Shown: positions 18,062 through 25,943 of the stretch, piece by piece | How positions within the stretch are numbered: position 1 is the first letter of the stretch | Layout of the letters: every line of letters begins with the position of its first letter | Source: Bartonella tribocorum | GTDB taxonomy: Bacteria > Pseudomonadota > Alphaproteobacteria > Rhizobiales > Rhizobiaceae | Assembly (NCBI RefSeq): GCF_002778015.1 | Contig: NZ_NJPP01000001.1 | Span: 229,769 to 264,305 of the forward strand | DNA: 34,537 nucleotides | Direction of reading: 5' to 3' | The notes under the pieces: generated by a model | The model's database searches: none | The model's input: the letters and a program-made list of their open reading frames with translations, nothing else | Told to the model about the DNA's origin: nothing | Program-made: the position numbers and the translations under genes

Positions 18062-19693
18062 ATGAACTTGAAAGGAAAAACATTGAAAGGAAGCAATTCT
18101 TTTGTTTCTGTTGTTATTGCACTGGGGATGTTTGCGCAACAAGCTTCAGCAAAAACACCTGCCGATACGCTTGTGATGGCTTGGAATCTTGATTCAATAA
18201 GTACATTTGATCCTGCACAAATTAATGACCGTTATGGTAATGAAGTTCTTGTCAATGTTTGTGATAATTTAGTTGAACCAGCTAAAGATAATGCAGCTAA
18301 ACTTGTTCCCTCTTTAGCAAAAAGTTGGGATGTTTCAAGTGATGATCAGCATACGGTGATTACTTTTCATTTGCGCGATGGTTTGAAATTCAACGATGGT
18401 CGTCCTACAAATGCCAATGATCTTATTTGGAGCATGAAACGGGTTGTTAAATTGAAGATGGCTACTGCGGCGACATTTAATGAATATGGTATCACAGAGC
18501 AGAATGTTGATGAGGCTTTTCAAGCACCCGATGAGAAAACGGTGGTGATGAAATTCGATAAACCTTATCCAGCAGAGCTTCTTCTTAGCCATTTTGCCAC
18601 TAGTCGTACTCTTGCTTTGCTTGATCGTGAGACACTCATGAAACACGAAAAAAATGGTGATATGGGAAACCGCTATTTGGCAAGCCATTCTGCTTGTGTT
18701 GGTCCTTATCAGTTAGAGAGTTGGCGTCCTGGAGAAGGGATTTTGTTGCGTGCAAGTTCCCATTATTGGGGAGAGGCGCCTAAATTGAATAAGATTCTCA
18801 TTCGCCATGTCGCGGAGCCTGGAACACAACGTTTGTTATTGCAAAAACATGATATCGATGTTGCACGTAATTTGAAGCCAGAGGATTTGGCTGATCTCCA
18901 AGCAACAGCGGATATTAAAGTTGAAAGAGTGTTAGAGCCATCCGTAATCATATGGGGGTTCAATGTGACAAATCCAATTTTTGCCAATGAAAAAGTGCGT
19001 TTAGCGATGCGCTATCTGATCGATTATGAAGAACTTGGTAAGACCCTTCTCAAAGATGTTGGTGTTCCACGGGCAAGCTTTATTCCTCTTGGGAATCTTG
19101 GAGCTTTGAATGAAAAAGAAGGACAACCCTTTAAACTTGATCTTGAAAAAGCCAAGCAGCTTTTAACTGAGGCAGGTTATCCAGATGGTTTTGAGGCTAG
19201 GATTTTTGCAGGGACATCTCCATATCCTTTTGCTTTGCCTATTGCTCAGTCTCTCCAGGACAATGCAAAAAAGATTGGGGTGCGTTTTAAAATTGAACGT
19301 TTTGTAGGGACACAATTGTTTTCAAAACTATCTGCACGTGCCTTTGATACGATTTTTTACGGCTGGAATAATGACTCTGCCGATCCTCATACCATGGCTT
19401 CACGCCTTATTTATAATCCGGATAATCGGTTTGAGACTAAAAACACAGGCTATGCAAGTTGGTGCCATGGCTATTTTGATGAAGATATGAATCAAAAGGT
19501 TCAGGATGCGTTATTTGAAAAAGATCCACAAAAACGAGCACAAATGTATGCTGATTTGCAGCGTGAATTTATGCAAAAAGGACCTTATGCTTTTATTTAT
19601 CAGACCTATCATACTATAGCGATGACATCTGATGTTAAAAAATGGGTTTGGAATAGTGCACCACGTATTTTTTATCATGCTATTGAAAAATAG
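18062..19693 (+). CDS. SBP3: periplasmic ABC substrate-binding protein (family 5)
   Basis: 543 aa, with a signal peptide ending at ASA-KTP. Closest to SBP2 throughout. Family blocks FHLRDGLKFNDGRP, ACVGPYQLESWRPGEG, AEPGTQRLLLQKHDIDVARN and TEAGYPDGFEARIF are present. The ligand-side patch LSARAFDTIFYGWNNDSADP mixes features: the second half matches SBP1 (WNNDSADPHTMASRLIYN) whereas the surrounding sequence matches SBP2, a mosaic pattern. The ATG follows AAGGAAAAG. Expected in the periplasm; ligand unknown. Confidence 0.9.
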   Translation: MNLKGKTLKGSNSFVSVVIALGMFAQQASAKTPADTLVMAWNLDSISTFDPAQINDRYGNEVLVNVCDNLVEPAKDNAAKLVPSLAKSWDVSSDDQHTVITFHLRDGLKFNDGRPTNANDLIWSMKRVVKLKMATAATFNEYGITEQNVDEAFQAPDEKTVVMKFDKPYPAELLLSHFATSRTLALLDRETLMKHEKNGDMGNRYLASHSACVGPYQLESWRPGEGILLRASSHYWGEAPKLNKILIRHVAEPGTQRLLLQKHDIDVARNLKPEDLADLQATADIKVERVLEPSVIIWGFNVTNPIFANEKVRLAMRYLIDYEELGKTLLKDVGVPRASFIPLGNLGALNEKEGQPFKLDLEKAKQLLTEAGYPDGFEARIFAGTSPYPFALPIAQSLQDNAKKIGVRFKIERFVGTQLFSKLSARAFDTIFYGWNNDSADPHTMASRLIYNPDNRFETKNTGYASWCHGYFDEDMNQKVQDALFEKDPQKRAQMYADLQREFMQKGPYAFIYQTYHTIAMTSDVKKWVWNSAPRIFYHAIEK

Positions 19694-19735
19694 GATATTT
19701 TAAATGTTGTAAGATATAAAATATCATCATGATAT

Positions 19736-19781
19736 CTTCGATGTTTTGCGTATTGTTTAAAAACTTTGCAAAACGTCAAAG
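19736..19781 (+). repeat. Conserved hairpin 3 downstream of SBP3
   Basis: Arms CTTCGATGTTTTGC (19736-19749) and GCAAAACGTCAAAG (19768-19781) pair with one mismatch and one G-U. Confidence 0.6.
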
Positions 19782-19914
19782 GTTATGAATAAAAGAGGGA
19801 TATGTTGTTGAATGCTTGTTTAAGATATTCTATTTTAAAGAGGTTTTTCATTTTCATGAAAGATGTTTTTGCATGGATTTTAAGATTGAATATTTCAACG
19901 TCTTTGAATTGAAA

Positions 19915-20539
19915 GGGGCCAATTTATTGGCTGAAAAAATCCGTGCAATAACTGTTGCATCATTGAGTATTGCTAAAGAAGAAAAGATTTTGTACTGTCG
20001 AAGAAAAGTTTTGTTATGGGGGATATGAAGAATATCAGGTTTTTATTGGGCCTATGCCTATGTTTCCTTTTGCTTTGAAAGATGATAGGGTACAATGGGA
20101 AGGTATTATTTTACAGAGAATGATGAAAAAATTAAAATCCTTTCTTGAAGAAGGGATAAAGGTTGTTGCACTTGGCAAGTTTGTCGAAATATCAAATTCT
20201 TATGAAGGCCCTTTGTTATTAATGTCCTTAAAACAATAGGGGAGAGTACTGTGATGACATTAAAAGACGCTATAAGAAAAATGTTAGAAGAAAGAAGAGA
20301 CAAATTTGCTCAACAAAAAACAAAACAAAGGTAAAACTTTTTATGGTCTTCGATAGGAGGCATTAAGATATCATGAAGTGGCTTTTGTTATGGGTGATGA
20401 TCATTGTCTATCAGATTATTTTCCTTTGCATGTTTGGCGGTAACCTATAGGTGGGAGGAGAAGAAATAGTTGACAAATGATGCTGTCAAAAATTTGTCTT
20501 TCAAAGCCTGTGGTTGGCTTGGTTTTGTTATTTTGCACA
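19915..20539 (+). pseudogene. xseA 5' remnant R4, upstream of SBP4
   Basis: Begins GGGGCCAATTTATTGGCTGA, matching the xseA start with its ATG lost. Later blocks: GCTTTGAAAGATGATAGGGT, GATGAAAAAATTAAAATCCT and TTCTTGAAGAAGGGATAAAG, matching the region coding ALKDDKAR and [14 protein letters not shown]. Interrupted by stops and gaps. Ends near TTTTGCACAT, about 50 bp before SBP4. Confidence 0.85.
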
Positions 20540-20588
20540 TTTTTTCTGCATGGAAAATTTACACAATAAACTTGAGAGGGAAAAATCT

Positions 20589-22214
20589 ATGAACTTAAAG
20601 AAAAAAATATTAAAAAGGAGCAGCTCTCTTGTTTCTGCTTTTATGGTATTGGGTATGATTGCACAACAGGCCTCAGCAAAGACACCGGCGCATACTCTTG
20701 TCATGGCTTGGAACCTCGATGCAGTCAGTACATTTGATCCAGCGCAAATCAATGATGTTTATGCAAGTGAAATTATTGAAAATATTTGTGATAATTTGGT
20801 CAGTACTTCGGCAGATGATCCAACGAAAATAGTTCCGGCATTAGCAACACATTGGGATGTTTCTGGGGATGATCACAGTACGGTGATTACTTTTCATTTG
20901 CGTGATGGTTTGAAGTTTAATGATGGTCGATCAGCCAATGCTAATGATCTTGTTTGGGGGATGAAGCGGGTTGTCAAATTAAAAATGGCCGATGCAGCAA
21001 CTTTTAATGAATATGGAATTACAGAGCAAAATGTTGATGATGCTTTGCAAGCCCCTGATGAAAAAACAGTGGTGATGAAATTTGATAAGCCTTATCCGGC
21101 AGAGCTTCTTCTTAATAATATTGTTGCAAATCATGTCACTGCTTTGCTTGATCGTAAGACAATTATGAAGCATGAAAAAGATGGCGATCTGGGAAATCAG
21201 TATTTGAAAGCACATGCTGCTTGTGTTGGTCCTTATCAATTAAAAAGTTGGCGCCCTGGAGAATCTCTTTTATTGCGTGCAAGCGCCCATTATTGGGGAG
21301 AAGCACCGAAACTGAAGCAGATTCTCATTCGCCATGTTGCGGAGCCTGGAACACAACGTTTGTTGTTGCAAAAGCACGATATTGATGTTGCTCGTAATTT
21401 GACGCCTGAAGATCTTGCAGATTTGCAAAAAACAACAGATGTTAAAGTTGAAAATGTGCTGGTGCCAAGCATGATGTATTGGGGACTCAACATGACAAAT
21501 CCCATTTTTGCTAAGGAAAAAGTACGTTTGGCAATGCGCTATCTCATAGATTATGAAGGTTTTGGCAAGAAGCTTCTCAAAGGTGTTGGTATTCCACGGG
21601 CAAGTTTTATTCCTCTTGGAAATCTTGGGGCTTTAGATGAAAAAGAAGGACAACCCTTTAAGCTTGACATTCAAAAAGCCAAGCAACTGTTAGCAGAGGC
21701 TGGTTATCCAAATGGCTTTGAGGCAAATTTCCTTGTTTCAAATACCCCTTCTACTTTAGCTCTTGCCCAGGCACTTCAAGATAATGCTGCACAGGCAGGG
21801 GTGCGTCTTAAAATTGAGCGTTTGGCAGGTACACAATTGTTTTCAAAGGTGGATGCTCGAGCTTTTGATACGACTTTTATTGGATGGAATAGCGGGTCTA
21901 CGGATCCTCATACCATGGCTTCACGTCTTGTTTATAATCCGGATAATCGGTTTGAGGCAAAAAATACAGCCTATCCTAGTTGGCAGCATGGGTATTTTGA
22001 TGAAGATATGAATAAAAAAGTTGAAGAGGCGTTGTTTCAGAAAGATTCAAAAAAACGGGCGCAACTCTATGCTGATTTACAACGTGAATTGATGCAAAAA
22101 GGACCTTATGCATTTATCTTTCAGAAATATAATGTTATCGCGATGACACCTGATGTCAAAAAATGGGTGTGGAGTAGTGCTCCCCATGTTTTTTATAGTG
22201 AAATTGAAAAATAA
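20589..22214 (+). CDS. SBP4: periplasmic ABC substrate-binding protein (family 5)
   Basis: 541 aa from the ATG at 20589, which matches the MNLK start of its paralogues; a longer reading from 20514 would put 25 residues of remnant-derived sequence before the signal peptide. Signal peptide ends at ASA-KTP. Nearest to SBP5: they share MNLKKKILKRSSSLVS, DDPTKIVPALATHWDVSGDD and a 234-bp identical DNA block (21141-21374). The ligand-side patch is VDARAFDTTFIGWNSGSTDP. Followed by hairpin 4 and intact xseA, so this copy keeps the SBP-xseA linkage that the other units have lost by decay. Confidence 0.9.
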   Translation: MNLKKKILKRSSSLVSAFMVLGMIAQQASAKTPAHTLVMAWNLDAVSTFDPAQINDVYASEIIENICDNLVSTSADDPTKIVPALATHWDVSGDDHSTVITFHLRDGLKFNDGRSANANDLVWGMKRVVKLKMADAATFNEYGITEQNVDDALQAPDEKTVVMKFDKPYPAELLLNNIVANHVTALLDRKTIMKHEKDGDLGNQYLKAHAACVGPYQLKSWRPGESLLLRASAHYWGEAPKLKQILIRHVAEPGTQRLLLQKHDIDVARNLTPEDLADLQKTTDVKVENVLVPSMMYWGLNMTNPIFAKEKVRLAMRYLIDYEGFGKKLLKGVGIPRASFIPLGNLGALDEKEGQPFKLDIQKAKQLLAEAGYPNGFEANFLVSNTPSTLALAQALQDNAAQAGVRLKIERLAGTQLFSKVDARAFDTTFIGWNSGSTDPHTMASRLVYNPDNRFEAKNTAYPSWQHGYFDEDMNKKVEEALFQKDSKKRAQLYADLQRELMQKGPYAFIFQKYNVIAMTPDVKKWVWSSAPHVFYSEIEK

Positions 22215-22256
22215 TTTTTTACTTGTAAAATACAAAAAGAGTGTAAACATGATATT

Positions 22257-22300
22257 TTCGGCGTTTTGCATATGGTTTAAAAACTTTGCAAGACGTCGAA
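22257..22300 (+). repeat. Conserved hairpin 4 between SBP4 and intact xseA
   Basis: Arms TTCGGCGTTTTGCA (22257-22270) and TGCAAGACGTCGAA (22287-22300) pair over all 14 positions with two G-U pairs. Sequence differences from the other copies largely keep pairing. Confidence 0.7.
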
Positions 22301-22455
22301 GCGCACGTGGGTAATGTGTGGATAGCATGGATAATGTAGGGATATCTTGTAGAGAGAATGTACTTTTACAACATTCTCTTTTAAGGGGATCTGTTATTCT
22401 TATTAAAGATGTGTAAATATTAAGACTGAATATTTCAAATTCTGTGAATTGAAAA

Positions 22456-23886
22456 ATGGTCAATTTATTGAGTGAAAAAACAAATGCAACGAATGTTGCG
22501 GAATTTACTGTTTCCGAAATAGCAGGGGCTTTAAAACGTGTTGTTGAGGAAAAGTTTGGGTATGTGCGGGTACGGGGGGAGATTTCAGGTTACCGTGGAG
22601 CGCATGCTTCGGGGCATGCTTATTTTGCTTTAAAAGATGATAAGGCGCGGTTGGAAGCTGTTATTTGGCGCGGCGTGATGGAAAAGCTCAAATTTCCCCC
22701 TGAAGAAGGGATGGAAGTGGTTGCTGTCGGAAAATTAACGACTTATCCAGGGTCATCGAAATATCAAATTGTCATTGAGGCTCTTGAACCAACAGGGGTT
22801 GGTGCTTTGATGGCTCTTCTAGAAAATCGTAAGAAAAAATTTACTGATGAAGGCTTGTTTGATGAAGCAAAGAAAAAGCCTTTGCCTTATATGCCTCGAA
22901 TTATAGGTGTTGTAACATCGCCAACAGGCGCTGTTATTCGTGATATCCTTCATAGGATATCAGATCGCTTTCCGCTGCATATTTTGGTTTGGCCTGTACG
23001 TGTTCAAGGAGAAACAAGCGGGAGCGAAGTGGCTGCTGCCGTTGAAGGTTTTAATGCACTTGCACCAGGAGGGCTTATTCCAAAACCTGATCTCCTTATT
23101 GTGGCACGGGGAGGAGGAAGTTTAGAAGATTTGTGGGGATTTAATGATGAAGCTGTTGTGCGTGCTGTTTATGCTTCTGACCTGCCCGTTATTTCTGCTG
23201 TTGGGCATGAAACAGACTGGACTTTGATTGATTATGTCGCTGATTGGCGTGCTCCGACCCCTACAGGAGCTGCAGAAAGGGCTGTTCCGGTCAAGCTTGA
23301 TCTTGAAGTGAGTGTCGCCTCACTTGGGGCACGTTTGCGTAAAGGGCTTGCGCGTTCTTTTGATTTTCATCAACAAAAGTTGCGTGCAGCCAGACGAGGT
23401 CTTCCTACTGTCGATCAACTTTTCGCTCTACCGCGACGTGGTTTTGATGAAATTTCAAGTCGATTACAGCGTGCTCTTTGTGTGAGCTACGATAAAAAAC
23501 GCTTTTCTTTTCATGCCCTTCATTTGCGTCTTTCGCCCCGTTTGTTAAAGAGTGAAAAAGCACAACGCCATACAAAGGAATATACGGCACGTCTTCATCG
23601 TGCTTTTATGCGCAATGTGGAAAAACAACGCGCGGCGTTAGAGTTGGCATGTAGGCTTTTAAAAAGCACTTCTTATCAGAATATTTTAGAGCGCGGTTTT
23701 GTTTTGGCTTTGGGACAAGATCATAAACCTATTAAACGGTTGGCGCAGTTTCCTGAAAGTGGACAAATAAATTTACGTTTTTTTGATGGGGATATCCGTG
23801 TTGCAACACAAGAACCTTTTTCTGCGATACGTCCAAAACACAAGAAAATAAAGTCGCCAAGCGATGACCAAGGAACTCTGTTTTAA
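22456..23886 (+). CDS. xseA: Exodeoxyribonuclease VII large subunit
   Basis: 476 aa, usual length. XseA is the catalytic subunit of the single-strand-specific exonuclease VII. The N-terminal OB-fold domain (residues about 14-110) has [35 protein letters not shown] and VIWRGVM. The catalytic domain has [14 protein letters not shown] and the hallmark [16 protein letters not shown], followed by [28 protein letters not shown]. The long basic, helical C-terminus is as expected. No strong ribosome-binding site is visible before the ATG. This is the only intact copy; four decayed copies of its first 650 nt lie upstream of SBP1-SBP4. Its end overlaps or abuts the next gene. Confidence 0.96.
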   Translation: MVNLLSEKTNATNVAEFTVSEIAGALKRVVEEKFGYVRVRGEISGYRGAHASGHAYFALKDDKARLEAVIWRGVMEKLKFPPEEGMEVVAVGKLTTYPGSSKYQIVIEALEPTGVGALMALLENRKKKFTDEGLFDEAKKKPLPYMPRIIGVVTSPTGAVIRDILHRISDRFPLHILVWPVRVQGETSGSEVAAAVEGFNALAPGGLIPKPDLLIVARGGGSLEDLWGFNDEAVVRAVYASDLPVISAVGHETDWTLIDYVADWRAPTPTGAAERAVPVKLDLEVSVASLGARLRKGLARSFDFHQQKLRAARRGLPTVDQLFALPRRGFDEISSRLQRALCVSYDKKRFSFHALHLRLSPRLLKSEKAQRHTKEYTARLHRAFMRNVEKQRAALELACRLLKSTSYQNILERGFVLALGQDHKPIKRLAQFPESGQINLRFFDGDIRVATQEPFSAIRPKHKKIKSPSDDQGTLF

Positions 23887-23899
23887 TACGGTGAAGATT

Positions 23900-24490
23900 A
23901 TGCTTGCTCAAGGGCTTCTTAAGGGGGCGGATGGAAAAGTTCGTTGTGCATGGGCAGGAACGGATCCGCTTTATTGTGCTTATCATGATAACGAATGGGG
24001 AAAACCTATTTTTGAGGATATCCCTTTGTTTGAAAAAATTTGTCTTGAAGGTTTCCAAGCGGGGCTTTCTTGGTTTACGATTTTAAAAAAACGCTCTTCT
24101 TTTCGCATTGCATTTGATGATTTTGATTTTGAAAAGATTGCTCATTATGACGCGCAAAAAGTGCAAATGTTGATGCAGAATAAAAATATCGTTCGCCATC
24201 AAGGGAAAATTCGATCAGTGCTTAATAATGCACTGAGAACACAGGAAATTATAACAGAATGGGGGAGCTTGTCCCGCTATTTTTGGTCTTTTCAGCCATC
24301 ACAATCGGAGCGTTATGAAAAGATAGACTTTCAAACACTTTCGGCAAATCCTGTAACCCCTGCTTCTCTTCGTCTGTCTCAAGATTTAAAGAAACGCGGC
24401 TGGATGTTTGTTGGTCCCACGATGTGTTATGCTTTTATGCAGTCTGTAGGGATTGTCAATGATCATCTTGAAGGGTGTTTTTGTCGATAA
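23900..24490 (+). CDS. tag: DNA-3-methyladenine glycosylase I (Tag)
   Basis: 196 aa from the ATG at 23900; an in-frame ATG at 23864, overlapping xseA by 23 bp, would add 12 residues not typical of the family. Removes 3-methyladenine from alkylated DNA. Tag hallmarks in order: CAWAGTDPLYCAYHDNEWG, CLEGFQAGLSWFTILKKR (holding the conserved Glu and Trp of the active site), RHQGKIRSVLNNA, WSFQP, KKRGWMFVGPTMCYAFMQ and VNDHLEGCFCR. The N-terminal Cys and His and the C-terminal His and Cys match the zinc ligands of Tag. Probably co-transcribed with xseA. Confidence 0.95.
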   Translation: MLAQGLLKGADGKVRCAWAGTDPLYCAYHDNEWGKPIFEDIPLFEKICLEGFQAGLSWFTILKKRSSFRIAFDDFDFEKIAHYDAQKVQMLMQNKNIVRHQGKIRSVLNNALRTQEIITEWGSLSRYFWSFQPSQSERYEKIDFQTLSANPVTPASLRLSQDLKKRGWMFVGPTMCYAFMQSVGIVNDHLEGCFCR

Positions 24491-24571
24491 ATTGGCAAAA
24501 TCTCTATTATAATGTCTCATAAGGGCAATGATCAATAGGATAATAATTGAATTGTTTCATAAATGGGCAGG

Positions 24572-24592
24572 TTATACAATTCTATTGTATAA
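24572..24592. repeat. Perfect inverted repeat TTATACAAT-TCT-ATTGTATAA
   Basis: Nine-base arms with a three-base centre, 82 bp after the tag stop. Could be an operator-like palindrome or a weak hairpin; no U-run follows. Confidence 0.5.
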
Positions 24593-25854
24593 GATAATTG
24601 GAGCATACAAACGATACAATAAGAATGATTTTTTTTGTTGTTGGCCATTAAAATGATAAAAGTGTAATTTTAAAAATGAAAAACAAATGCAAAAAGGCGT
24701 AATATCTTAACTGTTATGTATTTGAAGTTAGATAATGGCGATACCCTGTATGTAAAACAGAGCGCCGCCCAATTGCCAATTTACGTGCTTTCTTAAAAAA
24801 AATATCTCTTAATGCCCGTTAAGTCCATTTCGCATTGATGCTTGTGAATGGCATAATAATGAAATCATTGAGCATCGCTATCTTACGCTTATGAAGGAAC
24901 GAGCCGGTACCATCACACACACTTTGCCCACTTTAAAATATTGCGAAAGCGCTTGGCATTTGAAATGGTTTAGAAGAGGTATTTTTATTTCCGCTAATAA
25001 CATGGATGTTATAACTTATCATAAGTAATGAATATTTTATTCATGTTTATTGAGGAAAATGCAAAATGGTTTTTAGATGGGGTGCTGTTGTTGCATTGTT
25101 ATATTTTGTTTGGGCTGTATGATCGTTAGTTTATTTGTATGGTAGTCGGTTGCTTGAGACTTGCCTAGGCAATACAAAACAAAATGCAGCAATGAAAAAT
25201 TGATTGTTAAATAACTCAAGCTGCTTGTGTTCGGTTTTATTATCTGATAACTTTCTTTCATTAGAGAGGGGTTTTTCTGCGTGTGAGCTCCAGTTTTGGG
25301 GAGGATACTTAAGCTCAGCCAGACAGGTATTCACTACATTGCGTCGTTAAATCTCTGTATGTTGCTGTTTGGAACTAAACGTTTTGTTACAGCGTGTTGT
25401 TTGCTATTCTATTTTTATGGTGGAAGAGTAATGGTCATACTAAAGTTTCGAAGGATTTATATACGCTATTTCTTTGGGGGAATTGTGTAATGAATTTTGT
25501 TTTGATTAATGAGAAAGCGCATTCTAATGTGTATTCTTTTATTGCAAGCTTTATCTCTCAGAAGATGAAGTTTGGAAGGAATAGTTCTTCTCATTGTTTC
25601 TTTATCTTTGTTAACACGTTTAGCTTTTTTGCAGGCTATAAGGCTTGTCGTTTTGATGATTAATTGGAGGGGCTGATAAGGTTTATTGGCGTGTATAAAG
25701 AGATATCTATGAAAAGAATGTCATTATTGGTTAGCAAAATACATATTGCATGTTCGCTATGGTTTGATTGGGCTGTTAATCAATGAATTGATAAAATGGG
25801 TGGAATTTAAAAGTAGATGATTCAGTATAGGTGATGAGAAGGTATTTGTTCAAT

Positions 25855-25893
25855 CTTTATGATTATAGATTTGTCCTTTATGATTATAAATTT
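25855..25893. repeat. Two direct repeats, 21 bp apart, upstream of SBP5
   Basis: CTTTATGATTATAGATTT (25855-25872) and CTTTATGATTATAAATTT (25876-25893), one mismatch. The 21-bp spacing is two helical turns, and the pair lies 50-90 bp before the SBP5 ATG, where a regulator could bind. Function not shown. Confidence 0.5.
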
Positions 25894-25943
25894 TCCAAGT
25901 CATTTCAGTGCCATTAATTGATAAAAAATAAAGGGGAAAATTT

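Larger units (their letters stand above)
19694..20588. other. Spacer SBP3-SBP4
   Basis: No functional gene. Contains hairpin 3, xseA remnant R4 and the SBP4 leader. The SBP4 frame is open upstream to an ATG at 20514, inside the remnant, but the conserved start is at 20589. Confidence 0.75.
24491..25943. other. Gene-poor region between tag and SBP5, 1.45 kb
   Basis: No convincing gene. No xseA remnant is visible, unlike the spacers before SBP1-SBP4. It holds a 9-bp perfect inverted repeat (24572-24592) and a pair of direct repeats (25855-25893) near SBP5. Short frames at 25296-25490 and 25394-25663 have no family likeness. The part at 24720-25020 reads like an old decayed gene, unidentified. 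Confidence 0.55.

Noticed and set aside
20514-20588. N-terminal extension of SBP4 to an upstream ATG
   Set aside because: The 25 extra residues come from xseA-remnant and leader DNA; all paralogues start at MNLK after the same purine-rich ribosome-binding site.
12973-22214. SBP array as a transposon or integron-type cassette array
   Set aside because: No transposase, integrase, terminal inverted repeats or attachment-site pattern was seen; xseA fragments explain the repeated unit as tandem duplication.
25394-25663. 89-codon ORF between tag and SBP5
   Set aside because: No ribosome-binding site, no recognisable motif, and overlapping equally long random frames.
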